Below, piece by piece: positions 7,761-13,386 of a stretch of DNA of 13,386 bases (position 1 is its first letter; each line of letters begins with the position of its first letter). Position numbers and translations under genes: made by a program. The notes beneath the pieces were generated by a model. It was not told where the DNA came from. It searched no databases and worked only from the letters and a program-made list of their open reading frames with translations. The stretch comes from an uncultured Bacteroidales bacterium (lineage in GTDB: Bacteria > Bacteroidota > Bacteroidia > Bacteroidales > Paludibacteraceae), in assembly GCA_903912795.1 (NCBI GenBank), contig CAIWIS010000274.1:1-13386 (forward strand), written 5' to 3'.

Positions 7761-8064
7761 GGAACTCAAAGATTTAAAAATAGAAAAATTTAATAATTTT
7801 TGGATAGGATTTGTGCCTGGAATTTTCATTCCACCACTATTTATATGGCTGTATATGAATCAATTTTCTCCTTTCGACACAGGATTCATCGACACAATCA
7901 AAGTTCTATATCCCAGCGCATTATTAGGAAAGCTTTTATTATTATCGGCATTTCCTAACTTAGCATTGCTTTTTGTTTTTTACAAAACGGATAGTTTTAA
8001 ACTTGGAGCAGGCATACTTTCGGGCGGAATGCCTTATCTTATTAGTAGTTTTTATATGCTCTAA
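7759..8064 (+). CDS. Small polytopic membrane protein, function unknown
   Basis: A 101-residue hydrophobic protein with three likely membrane helices: about 14-33 (FWIGFVPGIFIPPLFIWLYM), 51-72 (SALLGKLLLLSAFPNLALLFVF) and 82-100. The only usable start in the frame is TTG 7759; an in-frame stop lies at 7738-7740 and no ATG occurs before the first helix is complete. The N-terminal MELKDLKIEKFNNF is a short charged cytoplasmic lead. I recall small membrane proteins beside surE in other Bacteroidota, which supports it as a real gene, but I know no function. It is likely the third gene of the gldF-surE unit. It ends 6 bp before the stop of the convergent LURP-one-like gene. Confidence 0.7.
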   Translation: MELKDLKIEKFNNFWIGFVPGIFIPPLFIWLYMNQFSPFDTGFIDTIKVLYPSALLGKLLLLSAFPNLALLFVFYKTDSFKLGAGILSGGMPYLISSFYML

Positions 8065-8070
8065 CAAAAA

Positions 8071-8667
8071 TTATCCGCGCTGACGTTCAAGCAGAATCAT
8101 CATCATTAGTCCCAACAAAACGCGTTCTTCCTCGCCTCTTTCGAACTCTGCTAATTTTTCCATAGTAAAAATACGACCCCAAAACGAAGGTTCTTTCTTT
8201 AACCTAATCACAGGAGTTCCATCGGGGCGGGTTACTATATACGAAGGATGAAATAAATAGCCTGTTGCCAGTCCTAAAAATGGAATCTCGCCAATCAAAC
8301 TATCCAATACTTTAGTCCACGGATTTTCTTCGCGCACTGTTAAATCGAGCATTTGCTTTTCGTCGTAAATTTCGTAGTGTGCTTTCCAAAGCGAAGACCA
8401 GCCTTTGCGTACAATACGTCCAATTTCGGAGCCAAGTTTATTAGTAAAAGTATATGTTGCAGTAAAATCAATCCAACGGTTTGCTCTTATGGTATATAAT
8501 AATTCGCTTCGAGCTTCACTTTCAAACACATCAACCTGCTCAATTAATTTTAAAAGTTTTTGACGCACATATACAATTGTCTCACCATTTGCATTTTGAG
8601 CTACAAAGTCATTGCTTAATGTACCAATTTTGAAAGTAAGTCTAATAGGAAATTGATTCGAAATCAT
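8071..8667 (-). CDS. LURP-one-related / tubby-like scramblase-fold protein
   Basis: A 198-residue soluble protein. It shows a run of alternating beta-strands with the pattern of the LURP-one-related family (phospholipid-scramblase/tubby C-terminal fold): FKIGTLSNDFVAQNANGETIVYVRQK near residues 12-37, then YTIRANRWIDFTATYTFTNKLGSEIGRIVRKG (62-93) and WKAHYEIYDEKQ (98-109). A hydrophobic stretch (about 123-145, IGEIPFLGLATGYLF) corresponds to the central helix buried by the barrel in this fold. The C-terminal helix contains ERGEEERVLLGLMMMILLERQRG, which I recognise as conserved in bacterial members. No biochemical role is established for them. It is the last gene of the minus-strand block, 66 bp after the peptidase stop, with a heptamer-period array in that gap. 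Confidence 0.62.
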   Translation of the reverse strand: MISNQFPIRLTFKIGTLSNDFVAQNANGETIVYVRQKLLKLIEQVDVFESEARSELLYTIRANRWIDFTATYTFTNKLGSEIGRIVRKGWSSLWKAHYEIYDEKQMLDLTVREENPWTKVLDSLIGEIPFLGLATGYLFHPSYIVTRPDGTPVIRLKKEPSFWGRIFTMEKLAEFERGEEERVLLGLMMMILLERQRG

Positions 8668-8678
8668 TGATTATAAGT

Positions 8679-8712
8679 ATTTACAATTTAACTATTTACC
8701 ATTTAATATTTA
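8679..8712. repeat. Degenerate heptamer-period array with ATTTA core
   Basis: The pentamer ATTTA recurs at 8679, 8686, 8694, 8701 and 8708, so the steps are 7, 8, 7 and 7. The two or three bases between the cores vary. The array lies in the 66-bp gap between the M23 peptidase stop (8734) and the LURP-one-like start (8667). AT richness alone could give some of this, so the regular spacing is the main evidence. Confidence 0.55.
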
Positions 8713-8733
8713 AGAAAAAATCATTTTCAACGA

Positions 8734-9609
8734 TTATCGTACACGCAATTTTTGTCCTAATTGCAATAATTTCTTTTCTTTAATGCCATTTAAACGACAC
8801 AAATTTTTAACACTTGTACCATTACGTGCTGCAATGCTTCCGAGATTATCACCCTTACGCACTGTGTAATATTTTGCTTTTGTTTGAGCTTTTTTAGCAG
8901 CTGCCACATCGCGTTGATAATAAAACGATTTTTTCTTGGTAATAAGATAAGTGTCGGAATGAACCTTTCCAGTATAGAAATTTATTATAGTAGCTGGATT
9001 TATAGCGTTGCCTAAGTATCGTGTTTCAAAATGCAAGTGTGGGCCAGTTGAGCGGCCAGTATTACCAGCCAGAGCAATAATTTCACCACTTTTCACATTT
9101 TGATCGAGTTTAACAAGGACTTGCGACAAGTGTGCATAAACCGATTCGAGCCCATTTTCGTGACGAATAACCACATAATGTCCATAGCCACGAGCTTCGT
9201 AATCAATAATTCGGATACGGCCCGAAAAACAGGCAACAACCGTATCGCCTATATTAACTTTTAAATCAGTACCATAATGATAACGGTACCTACGAGGTCC
9301 AAAATCGGATGTTATTATACCTGGCACAGGAACATTAAAAAATCGGCAATCAATTTTTACTGAATCGGGCAAACTATCGATCGGAATTTTATAAGGATTC
9401 AGACGGTTTGCTGTCCAGATATTATTGTAAATATCGTCGGCCGGATGATTTTCCATTAAGTCATCCGAGCGGTCATTAAGCATTTCCTGATAAATATTAA
9501 CTGTATCTTTCTTCGGAAGGAAGGAAGTGTTAAAATGTTGAGCATTAAGTCCCGAAATAAAATTGAGGAATAACAACGTCAATAAAAATAAATTTCGGAA
9601 TAAATGCAT
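8734..9609 (-). CDS. M23-family cell-wall peptidase with C-terminal LysM domain
   Basis: A 291-residue secreted protein when started at ATG 9609; the frame extends 14 codons further to 9651, but the shorter start puts a clean signal peptide (hydrophobic core about 4-20, cleavage near GLNAQ) at the N-terminus. The LytM/M23 zinc-metallopeptidase domain (about 95-205) has all usual residues: HYGTD with His111 and Asp115, His159 in VYAHL, and HLHFE with His191 and His193. A LysM domain, starting YYTVRKGDNLGSIAARNGTS, fills the last 45 residues and should bind peptidoglycan. M23 enzymes cleave cross-bridges or, when inactive, activate amidases; here the zinc site is intact, so endopeptidase activity is likely. 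It probably acts in the periplasm in cell-wall remodelling or division. It follows ndk by 85 bp. Confidence 0.9.
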   Translation of the reverse strand: MHLFRNLFLLTLLFLNFISGLNAQHFNTSFLPKKDTVNIYQEMLNDRSDDLMENHPADDIYNNIWTANRLNPYKIPIDSLPDSVKIDCRFFNVPVPGIITSDFGPRRYRYHYGTDLKVNIGDTVVACFSGRIRIIDYEARGYGHYVVIRHENGLESVYAHLSQVLVKLDQNVKSGEIIALAGNTGRSTGPHLHFETRYLGNAINPATIINFYTGKVHSDTYLITKKKSFYYQRDVAAAKKAQTKAKYYTVRKGDNLGSIAARNGTSVKNLCRLNGIKEKKLLQLGQKLRVR

Positions 9610-9694
9610 GTTAAAAATATTAATGTGCCAATCGTAGTAAATAAGACCCAAATTAAGGGATATTTTTTAATATGAAATTTTCAAAAATGAATAA

Positions 9695-10156
9695 TTAAAA
9701 TTCGTCGTTTGCGTAAAGGAAACCAAAATTATTTTGCTTATACTCAAAAATTTCTTCGGGTTTAAAAAAACGATTCAACTCAATTTCAGCAGTATCGAGC
9801 GAGTCGGAAGTGTGAACTATGTTTTCCTGAACACTTACACTAAAATCGCCACGGATAGTGCCTTGTACTGCTTCACGGCCATTTGTTTTTCCGGCCATTT
9901 GATGTACAATATGCACAGCATCAATACCTTTCAAACAACAAACAATTACTGGTGTAATCATCATACCTTCTTTAATCCGTTTAAAAAATGGTTTATGTGC
10001 TAAATGAGCATAATGTTCAGCCAAGACTTCATCGGTCAGCTGAATCATCTTAAAACCACAAAGTTGTAAACCTTTTCTTTCGAAACGCGAAATTACTTCG
10101 CCAACCAGTTCGCGCTGTATGGCTCCTGGTTTAATAATTACAAGTGTTTTTTCCAT
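9695..10156 (-). CDS. ndk: Nucleoside diphosphate kinase
   Basis: A 153-residue cytoplasmic enzyme that moves the gamma-phosphate of ATP to nucleoside diphosphates through a phosphohistidine. It has the ATP-binding IIKPGAIQR (7-15, Lys9), GTIRGDF (99-105), and the active-site stretch ENIVHTSDSLDTAEIE with the phosphorylated His115. The usual motif is N-x-x-H-G-S-D; here it is H-T-S-D, a conservative change found elsewhere in the phylum as far as I recall. The length is slightly above the typical 140-150. ATG 10156 is fixed by the conserved N-terminal strand. It lies 83 bp after recG, with a good promoter of its own in that gap. Confidence 0.97.
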   Translation of the reverse strand: MEKTLVIIKPGAIQRELVGEVISRFERKGLQLCGFKMIQLTDEVLAEHYAHLAHKPFFKRIKEGMMITPVIVCCLKGIDAVHIVHQMAGKTNGREAVQGTIRGDFSVSVQENIVHTSDSLDTAEIELNRFFKPEEIFEYKQNNFGFLYANDEF

Positions 10157-10193
10157 TTTAAAGCGTATTATTGATGTAAAAAAAAATACTATC

Positions 10194-10224
10194 CAAAAAT
10201 AGGTAAATTTGCTTAGAAGTCAAA
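10194..10224 (-). promoter_or_regulatory. Bacteroidota-type promoter for ndk
   Basis: On the minus strand TTTG (10221-10224) is followed after 19 bp by TATTTTTG (10194-10201), an exact fit to TTTG-N19-TAnnTTTG. Transcription would start near 10188, leaving a leader of about 32 bases before the ndk ATG at 10156. Confidence 0.65.
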
Positions 10225-10239
10225 AAAAGTTCCGATTTT

Positions 10240-12336
10240 TTAACTTATCACACCCCAATTTAAAGTGTTTGTTTTTAGTTTACGAAGTTGATGCGTTAAC
10301 ACATAGTTTTCAGGTTTAGCAAGGTCAGAGTCATCCTCAAGCACTTCGATAGCAACCTGACGAGCAATTTCGAGCATTTTACCATCTTGTGCTAAGTTAG
10401 CAATTTTTAGTTCGAAAGGCATTCCACTTTGCGCTTTGCCTTCGATATCGCCAGGGCCACGCAGTTGAAGGTCGGCTTCCGAAATTTCGAAACCATCGTT
10501 GGTGCGCACCATAATTTCCATACGCTTACGAGTTTCGGCAGCTAATTTATAGCCTGTAAGCAAGATACAATACGACTGATCGGCACCACGCCCTACCCTA
10601 CCCCGCAATTGATGCAGCTGCGACAATCCAAACCTTTCGGCATTTTCAATTATCATAACCGAAGCATTTGGCACATTTACTCCCACTTCAATAACCGTAG
10701 TAGCCACCATTATTTGCGCATTACCGGATACAAATTGTTGCATCTGATACTCTTTTTCCACTGCTTTCAGTTTTCCATGCACTTTGCATACTTTATATTG
10801 CGGAAATGTTTCACGTATATAATCGTAACCATTCTCTAAATCTTGCAAATCCATTTTTTCGGATTCCTGAATAAGCGGATATACTATGTAAATTTGCCGG
10901 CCTTCGGTTACTTGCTTTGCAATAAATTGATTAATACTTAAGCGTTTTGTTTGATAATGATGAAAAGTTTGTATTGGTTTACGACCAGGAGGCAACTCAT
11001 CAATAACCGACACACGTAAATCACCGTACAAAGTCATAGCTAATGTACGAGGTATTGGTGTAGCAGTCATTACCAGTATATGAGGAGGCTGAATGTTTTT
11101 TTTCCAAAGCTTTGAACGTTGCTCCACACCAAATCGATGTTGCTCGTCAATAACTACCAATCCTAAATTCTGAAATTGTACTGTATCTTCGATTAAAGCA
11201 TGCGTTCCAATCAATATTTTCATTTCGCCAGAACGAAGTTGTTCGTGTAGTGATTCACGTGCTTTAGGGCGAGTAGAACCAGTAAGCAATTCAACTTTAA
11301 CTCCCAAATCACCCAGAAATTCTTTTATAGTTACAAAATGTTGATTAGCAAGAATTTCGGTTGGAGCCATAAGCGCAGCTTGATAACCATTATCAATAGC
11401 AATAAGCATAGACATTAGCGCCACAAGTGTTTTACCGCTACCAACATCGCCTTGCAAAAGTCGATTCATTTGCCGACCGCTACCCACATCGGTACGAATT
11501 TCGCGCAAAACACGTTTTTGAGCACCCGTAAGTTCAAATGGCAAACAATTAGTATAAAAGGAGTTGAAATTATCGCCAATTTTTGAAAAAACAAATCCTT
11601 TAAAATTCTGTTCTCGCCACTTCGATTGTCGAAGTATGCTGAGTTGAATGTAAAAGAGTTCTTCAAATTTCAAACGCTGACGAGCCTTATTAAGCGCATG
11701 GGCATTTTTCGGAAAATGCACATTTACAAGCGATTCGGTGAGGTTCATCAATGCAAATCGCTTGATAATATAAGCAGGAAGTGTATCCGAAACCCCTTGT
11801 TTAACTTGGTTTAATAGTGGATATATTATATTCTGTATGGCTTTCGAATTTAAAAAACCAGCTTTCATTTTCTCAGTGGTATTGTAAAATGGTTGCAATC
11901 CCATTTGCTCAGCCGGAGGCAATGCAGTTACAAGGTCAATTTCAGGGTGTAATATATTAAACTTGCCATTAAAAGCTGCAGGCTTACCAAATATAACATA
12001 CTCAATACCAGTTTTATACTTTTCGATTATAAATTTAATACCTTTGAACCAAATTAACTCTATAGTATCTTTCCCATCTGTAAAAATGGCTAAAAGTCTT
12101 TGTTGATGTCCTTCCCCAATTTTCTCGAAACGAATAATATGTCCTTTAACCTGAATAAAAGGCATATTACCATTTATTTCGTGCAAATAATAAAACCGAC
12201 TTCTATCCACATATTTATATGGATAGTAACGCACCAAATCTTCGGCTGTTTGTAACCCAAGTTCCGATGCGAAAAGCGTAGCCTTTTTAGGGCCAACACC
12301 TTGCAAGTAGGTAATACTTTGCATGGACAATTCCAT
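10240..12336 (-). CDS. recG: ATP-dependent DNA helicase RecG
   Basis: A 698-residue superfamily 2 helicase that reverses stalled replication forks and migrates branched recombination intermediates. The N-terminal wedge/OB domain (about 5-160) begins with SITYLQGVGPKKATLF, typical of RecG. The helicase core has Walker A GDVGSGKT (296-303), the region APTEILANQH (324-333), the Walker B-type DEQH (397-400), TATPIPRT (424-431), and the C-terminal motif QLRGRVGRG (576-584). The C-terminal LRGPGDIEGKAQSG (625-638) is the RecG-specific wedge-coupling region. The length agrees with E. coli RecG (693). The start could be ATG 12336 or 12324 (MQSITYL); 12336 is kept because the promoter leaves a leader of about 30 bases. 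Confidence 0.97.
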   Translation of the reverse strand: MELSMQSITYLQGVGPKKATLFASELGLQTAEDLVRYYPYKYVDRSRFYYLHEINGNMPFIQVKGHIIRFEKIGEGHQQRLLAIFTDGKDTIELIWFKGIKFIIEKYKTGIEYVIFGKPAAFNGKFNILHPEIDLVTALPPAEQMGLQPFYNTTEKMKAGFLNSKAIQNIIYPLLNQVKQGVSDTLPAYIIKRFALMNLTESLVNVHFPKNAHALNKARQRLKFEELFYIQLSILRQSKWREQNFKGFVFSKIGDNFNSFYTNCLPFELTGAQKRVLREIRTDVGSGRQMNRLLQGDVGSGKTLVALMSMLIAIDNGYQAALMAPTEILANQHFVTIKEFLGDLGVKVELLTGSTRPKARESLHEQLRSGEMKILIGTHALIEDTVQFQNLGLVVIDEQHRFGVEQRSKLWKKNIQPPHILVMTATPIPRTLAMTLYGDLRVSVIDELPPGRKPIQTFHHYQTKRLSINQFIAKQVTEGRQIYIVYPLIQESEKMDLQDLENGYDYIRETFPQYKVCKVHGKLKAVEKEYQMQQFVSGNAQIMVATTVIEVGVNVPNASVMIIENAERFGLSQLHQLRGRVGRGADQSYCILLTGYKLAAETRKRMEIMVRTNDGFEISEADLQLRGPGDIEGKAQSGMPFELKIANLAQDGKMLEIARQVAIEVLEDDSDLAKPENYVLTHQLRKLKTNTLNWGVIS

Positions 12337-12371
12337 ATTAACACATTAGAGATTAAGAAAATTTATTTTTG

Positions 12372-12401
12372 CAAATTTACAATCTTTGTTTGAGTTACAA
12401 A
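12372..12401 (-). promoter_or_regulatory. Bacteroidota-type promoter for recG
   Basis: On the minus strand TTTG (12398-12401) is followed after 18 bp by TAAATTTG (12372-12379), an exact match to the TTTG...TAnnTTTG consensus. The predicted transcript starts near 12366, 30 bases before the recG ATG. Confidence 0.65.
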
Positions 12402-12418
12402 AATGTGAATTATATTTG
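12389..12418 (+). promoter_or_regulatory. Possible distal promoter for the ATPase operon (P1)
   Basis: On the plus strand TTTG (12389-12392) is followed after 18 bp by TATATTTG (12411-12418), another exact match to the phylum consensus. A transcript would begin near 12424 with a leader of about 100 bases. Its -33 region overlaps the recG promoter on the other strand, so the two would compete for polymerase. Confidence 0.45.
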
Positions 12419-12469
12419 AACTTCGAAAACTTTTTTACTACAGTTTGGTTTAATTATCTTAAAAATGAA

Positions 12470-12498
12470 TTTGAATTGATTACAATTTAGTATATTTG
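12470..12498 (+). promoter_or_regulatory. Proximal promoter for the ATPase operon (P2)
   Basis: TTTG (12470-12473) is followed after 17 bp by TATATTTG (12491-12498), an exact consensus match. Transcription would start near 12504, leaving a leader of about 23 bases before ATG 12527. This is the best placed promoter for the ATPase genes. Confidence 0.65.
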
Positions 12499-12526
12499 TG
12501 CCACTAAAAAGAAAAATCATTACTTT

Positions 12527-13117
12527 ATGAATACAAAACTGCAGGAACTCACCGACAAAATCTACCTCGAAGGTGTTGAAAAAGGGAACGAAGAAGCAAA
12601 AGCCATTATTGACAAAGCAAATATACAGGCTGAGGAGATTAAAGCAAAGGCTCAAGCTGAGGCACAGAAAATAATTTTGGAAGCACAAACAAAAGCAGCT
12701 GAATTAACTAAAAACACCCAGTCAGAACTGAAACTTTTTGCTCAACAGTCAGTTAATGCATTGAAATCTGAAATTACCGATTTAATTTGTGGCTCCATAG
12801 TTACGGCATCGGTAAAAGCTGCCACTTCCGATAAAGCATTTATGCAAAAAACCATACTTAGTCTTGTTCAGGAATGGGGTAAAAACCAAGCTATTACTAT
12901 CGAAACTAGCGATGCCAAAGCACTGACAGATTATTTTGTTGCTAATGCAAAAGAGTTGATGAGTAAAGGTGTGAAAATTACAGAAGCAAATGGCGTAAAA
13001 GCTGACTTTGCTATAATTCCAGAAAAAGAAGGATACAAAATCACCTTTGGTGATGCCGAATTCATTGCTTATTTCAAAGAGTTTTTGCGTCCGAAATTAG
13101 TGGAAATGCTTTTTTAG
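12527..13117 (+). CDS. atpE: V/A-type ATP synthase subunit E
   Basis: A 196-residue peripheral-stalk subunit. The first 75 or so residues are a long charged, alanine-rich helix (EEAKAIIDKANIQAEEIKAK and similar), the coiled coil that pairs with the other stalk subunit. The remainder, about 80-196, is the globular head that binds the catalytic A3B3 crown; its end EFIAYFKEFLRPKLVEMLF fits the family. Bacteroidales carry this A/V-type ATPase as a proton- or sodium-driven pump or synthase, with subunit E as the first gene followed by a DUF2764 protein and then subunits A, B, D, I and K. The next visible gene agrees with that order. ATG 12527 follows promoter P2. The symbol follows V-type naming and is not the F-type subunit c. 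Confidence 0.85.
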   Translation: MNTKLQELTDKIYLEGVEKGNEEAKAIIDKANIQAEEIKAKAQAEAQKIILEAQTKAAELTKNTQSELKLFAQQSVNALKSEITDLICGSIVTASVKAATSDKAFMQKTILSLVQEWGKNQAITIETSDAKALTDYFVANAKELMSKGVKITEANGVKADFAIIPEKEGYKITFGDAEFIAYFKEFLRPKLVEMLF

Positions 13118-13162
13118 GTAGTCGACGGACAACAGACGTCAGACAATAGAAAGTCAATGGAC
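13118..13162. repeat. Degenerate heptamer-period array (minus-strand consensus GTCYRTT)
   Basis: Starting right after the subunit E stop (13115-13117), the plus strand shows units GACGGAC (13124-13130), AACAGAC (13131-13137), GTCAGAC (13138-13144), then an 11-base irregular unit, then AATGGAC (13156-13162). Read on the minus strand the units are GTCCATT, GTCTGAC, GTCTGTT and GTCCGTC, i.e. GTC plus four variable bases. Period and location agree with the other arrays in the window; the sequence is different. Confidence 0.6.
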
Positions 13163-13175
13163 CACAAATAATAAC

Positions 13176-13318
13176 GCGAAGCTAAATAACGTGCGAAGCA
13201 CCTATTAAAGGCGAAGCCAAATAACAATTTAGTAAAGTGCGAAGCACCAACATAACGTGCAAGTACCAAATAACGGCGAACCTGCCTGCCGCAGGCAGGG
13301 CCAAATAACGCTGAAAGC
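13176..13318. repeat. Cluster of seven GAA-loop mini-hairpins with AAATAAC spacers
   Basis: Seven small palindromes follow one another: GCGAAGC (13176-13182), GTGCGAAGCAC (13191-13201), GGCGAAGCC (13210-13218), GTGCGAAGCAC (13237-13247), a decayed GTGCAAGTAC (13257-13266), a GGCGAA...GCC split by an insert (13275-13302), and GCTGAAAGC (13310-13318). Stems differ but remain paired, and the GAA loop is kept in six of seven. Spacers are mostly AAATAAC (13184-13190, 13219-13225, 13268-13274, 13303-13309) or a shortened ATAAC (13252-13256). The cluster fills the intergenic space between two genes of one predicted operon. The heptamer d(GCGAAGC) is known to form an unusually stable DNA hairpin. Confidence 0.85.
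13281..13299. repeat. 19-bp G+C-rich palindrome nested inside a mini-hairpin unit
   Basis: CCTGCCTGCCGCAGGCAGG is an 8-bp perfect inverted repeat (CCTGCCTG / CAGGCAGG) with a CCG loop. It lies exactly between GGCGAA (13275-13280) and GCC (13300-13302). Without it these flanks would make GGCGAAGCC, identical to the unit at 13210-13218. It therefore looks like an insertion of a second repeat family. No target-site duplication can be seen. Confidence 0.8.
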
Positions 13319-13324
13319 ATACAA

Positions 13325-13386
13325 ATGAATTACTACTGTCTTATTGCGGGATTACCCGAAATACATGCTGAAGATACAAAAATCGA
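13325..13386 (+). CDS. DUF2764-like V/A-type ATPase subunit, first 20 codons (cut by window edge)
   Basis: From ATG 13325 the frame stays open to the right edge and reads MNYYCLIAGLPEIHAEDTKI. A start of the form M-x-Y-Y-C/Y-L-x-A-G-L-P is typical of the DUF2764 protein that follows subunit E in Bacteroidota V/A-type ATPase operons and is thought to take the place of subunit C. The match rests on these few residues and on gene order. The start lies 7 bases after the last mini-hairpin, without a Shine-Dalgarno sequence. Confidence 0.65.
   Translation, partial: MNYYCLIAGLPEIHAEDTKI

Noticed and set aside
9610..9651. Longer N-terminus for the M23 peptidase from 9651
   Set aside because: It would put 14 residues in front of a clean signal peptide that begins at the ATG at 9609.
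12337..12355. A fifth heptamer array upstream of recG (ATTA at 12337, 12345, 12352)
   Set aside because: Only three copies of a four-base core at steps of 8 and 7 in AT-rich sequence; not distinguishable from chance.
12410..12688. 92-codon minus-strand frame with Cys and Phe runs
   Set aside because: It covers the recG-ATPase promoter region and the start of subunit E in antisense; composition is explained by the Ala/Lys/Glu-rich coiled coil on the other strand.
13176..13318. CRISPR-like array in the hairpin cluster
   Set aside because: Repeat units are only 7-11 bp, they vary in the stems, spacers are near-identical short AAATAAC sequences, and no cas gene is near.
13114..13320. 68-codon open frame on the minus strand over the hairpin cluster
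   Set aside because: It lies wholly in repeat sequence, its residues only reflect the palindromes, and it is antisense inside a predicted operon.

Overview
The window looks like a chromosomal segment of a member of the Bacteroidota, probably Bacteroidales or a close relative. The DNA is AT-rich. Most genes lack a clear Shine-Dalgarno sequence. Several intergenic regions carry the Bacteroidota-type promoter (TTG or TTTG, a spacer of about 17-20, then TAnnTTTG). The gene set also fits: a GldF-type ABC permease, a PagL-like outer membrane protein, a V/A-type ATPase operon, and a GH57 / GT4 / debranching-enzyme glycogen cluster. The taxon is an inference from gene content; there is no rRNA or tRNA here.

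Layout. (1) Positions 1-3888, minus strand: an alpha-glucan operon in the order debranching enzyme, GT4 glycosyltransferase, GH57 amylase (the GH57 gene is cut by the left edge). (2) 4089-4760, plus: a rhomboid-family intramembrane protease, divergent from the operon. (3) 4784-6013, minus: a PagL-like outer membrane beta-barrel, convergent with the rhomboid gene. (4) 6202-8064, plus: gldF, surE and a small membrane protein. (5) 8071-12336, minus: recG, ndk, a LysM-containing M23 peptidase and a LURP-one-like protein in transcription order. (6) 12527 to the right edge, plus: the start of a V/A-type ATPase operon (subunit E, then the first 20 codons of a DUF2764-like subunit).

The genes are mostly ordinary housekeeping and envelope functions. 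The unusual material is between them. At least four intergenic spaces hold degenerate tandem repeats with a 7-bp period, each with a different heptamer. Three of these begin right at a stop codon (694, 7725, 13117). Between the two ATPase subunits, after one such array, sits a cluster of seven mini-hairpins. Four contain the exact heptamer GCGAAGC, known as an exceptionally stable DNA mini-hairpin, and others keep the fold through paired base changes. One is split by a 19-bp G+C-rich palindrome. A separate inverted-repeat element built on CCCCTTTAGGGG lies upstream of gldF. No CRISPR array, complete insertion sequence, prophage or defence locus was seen.
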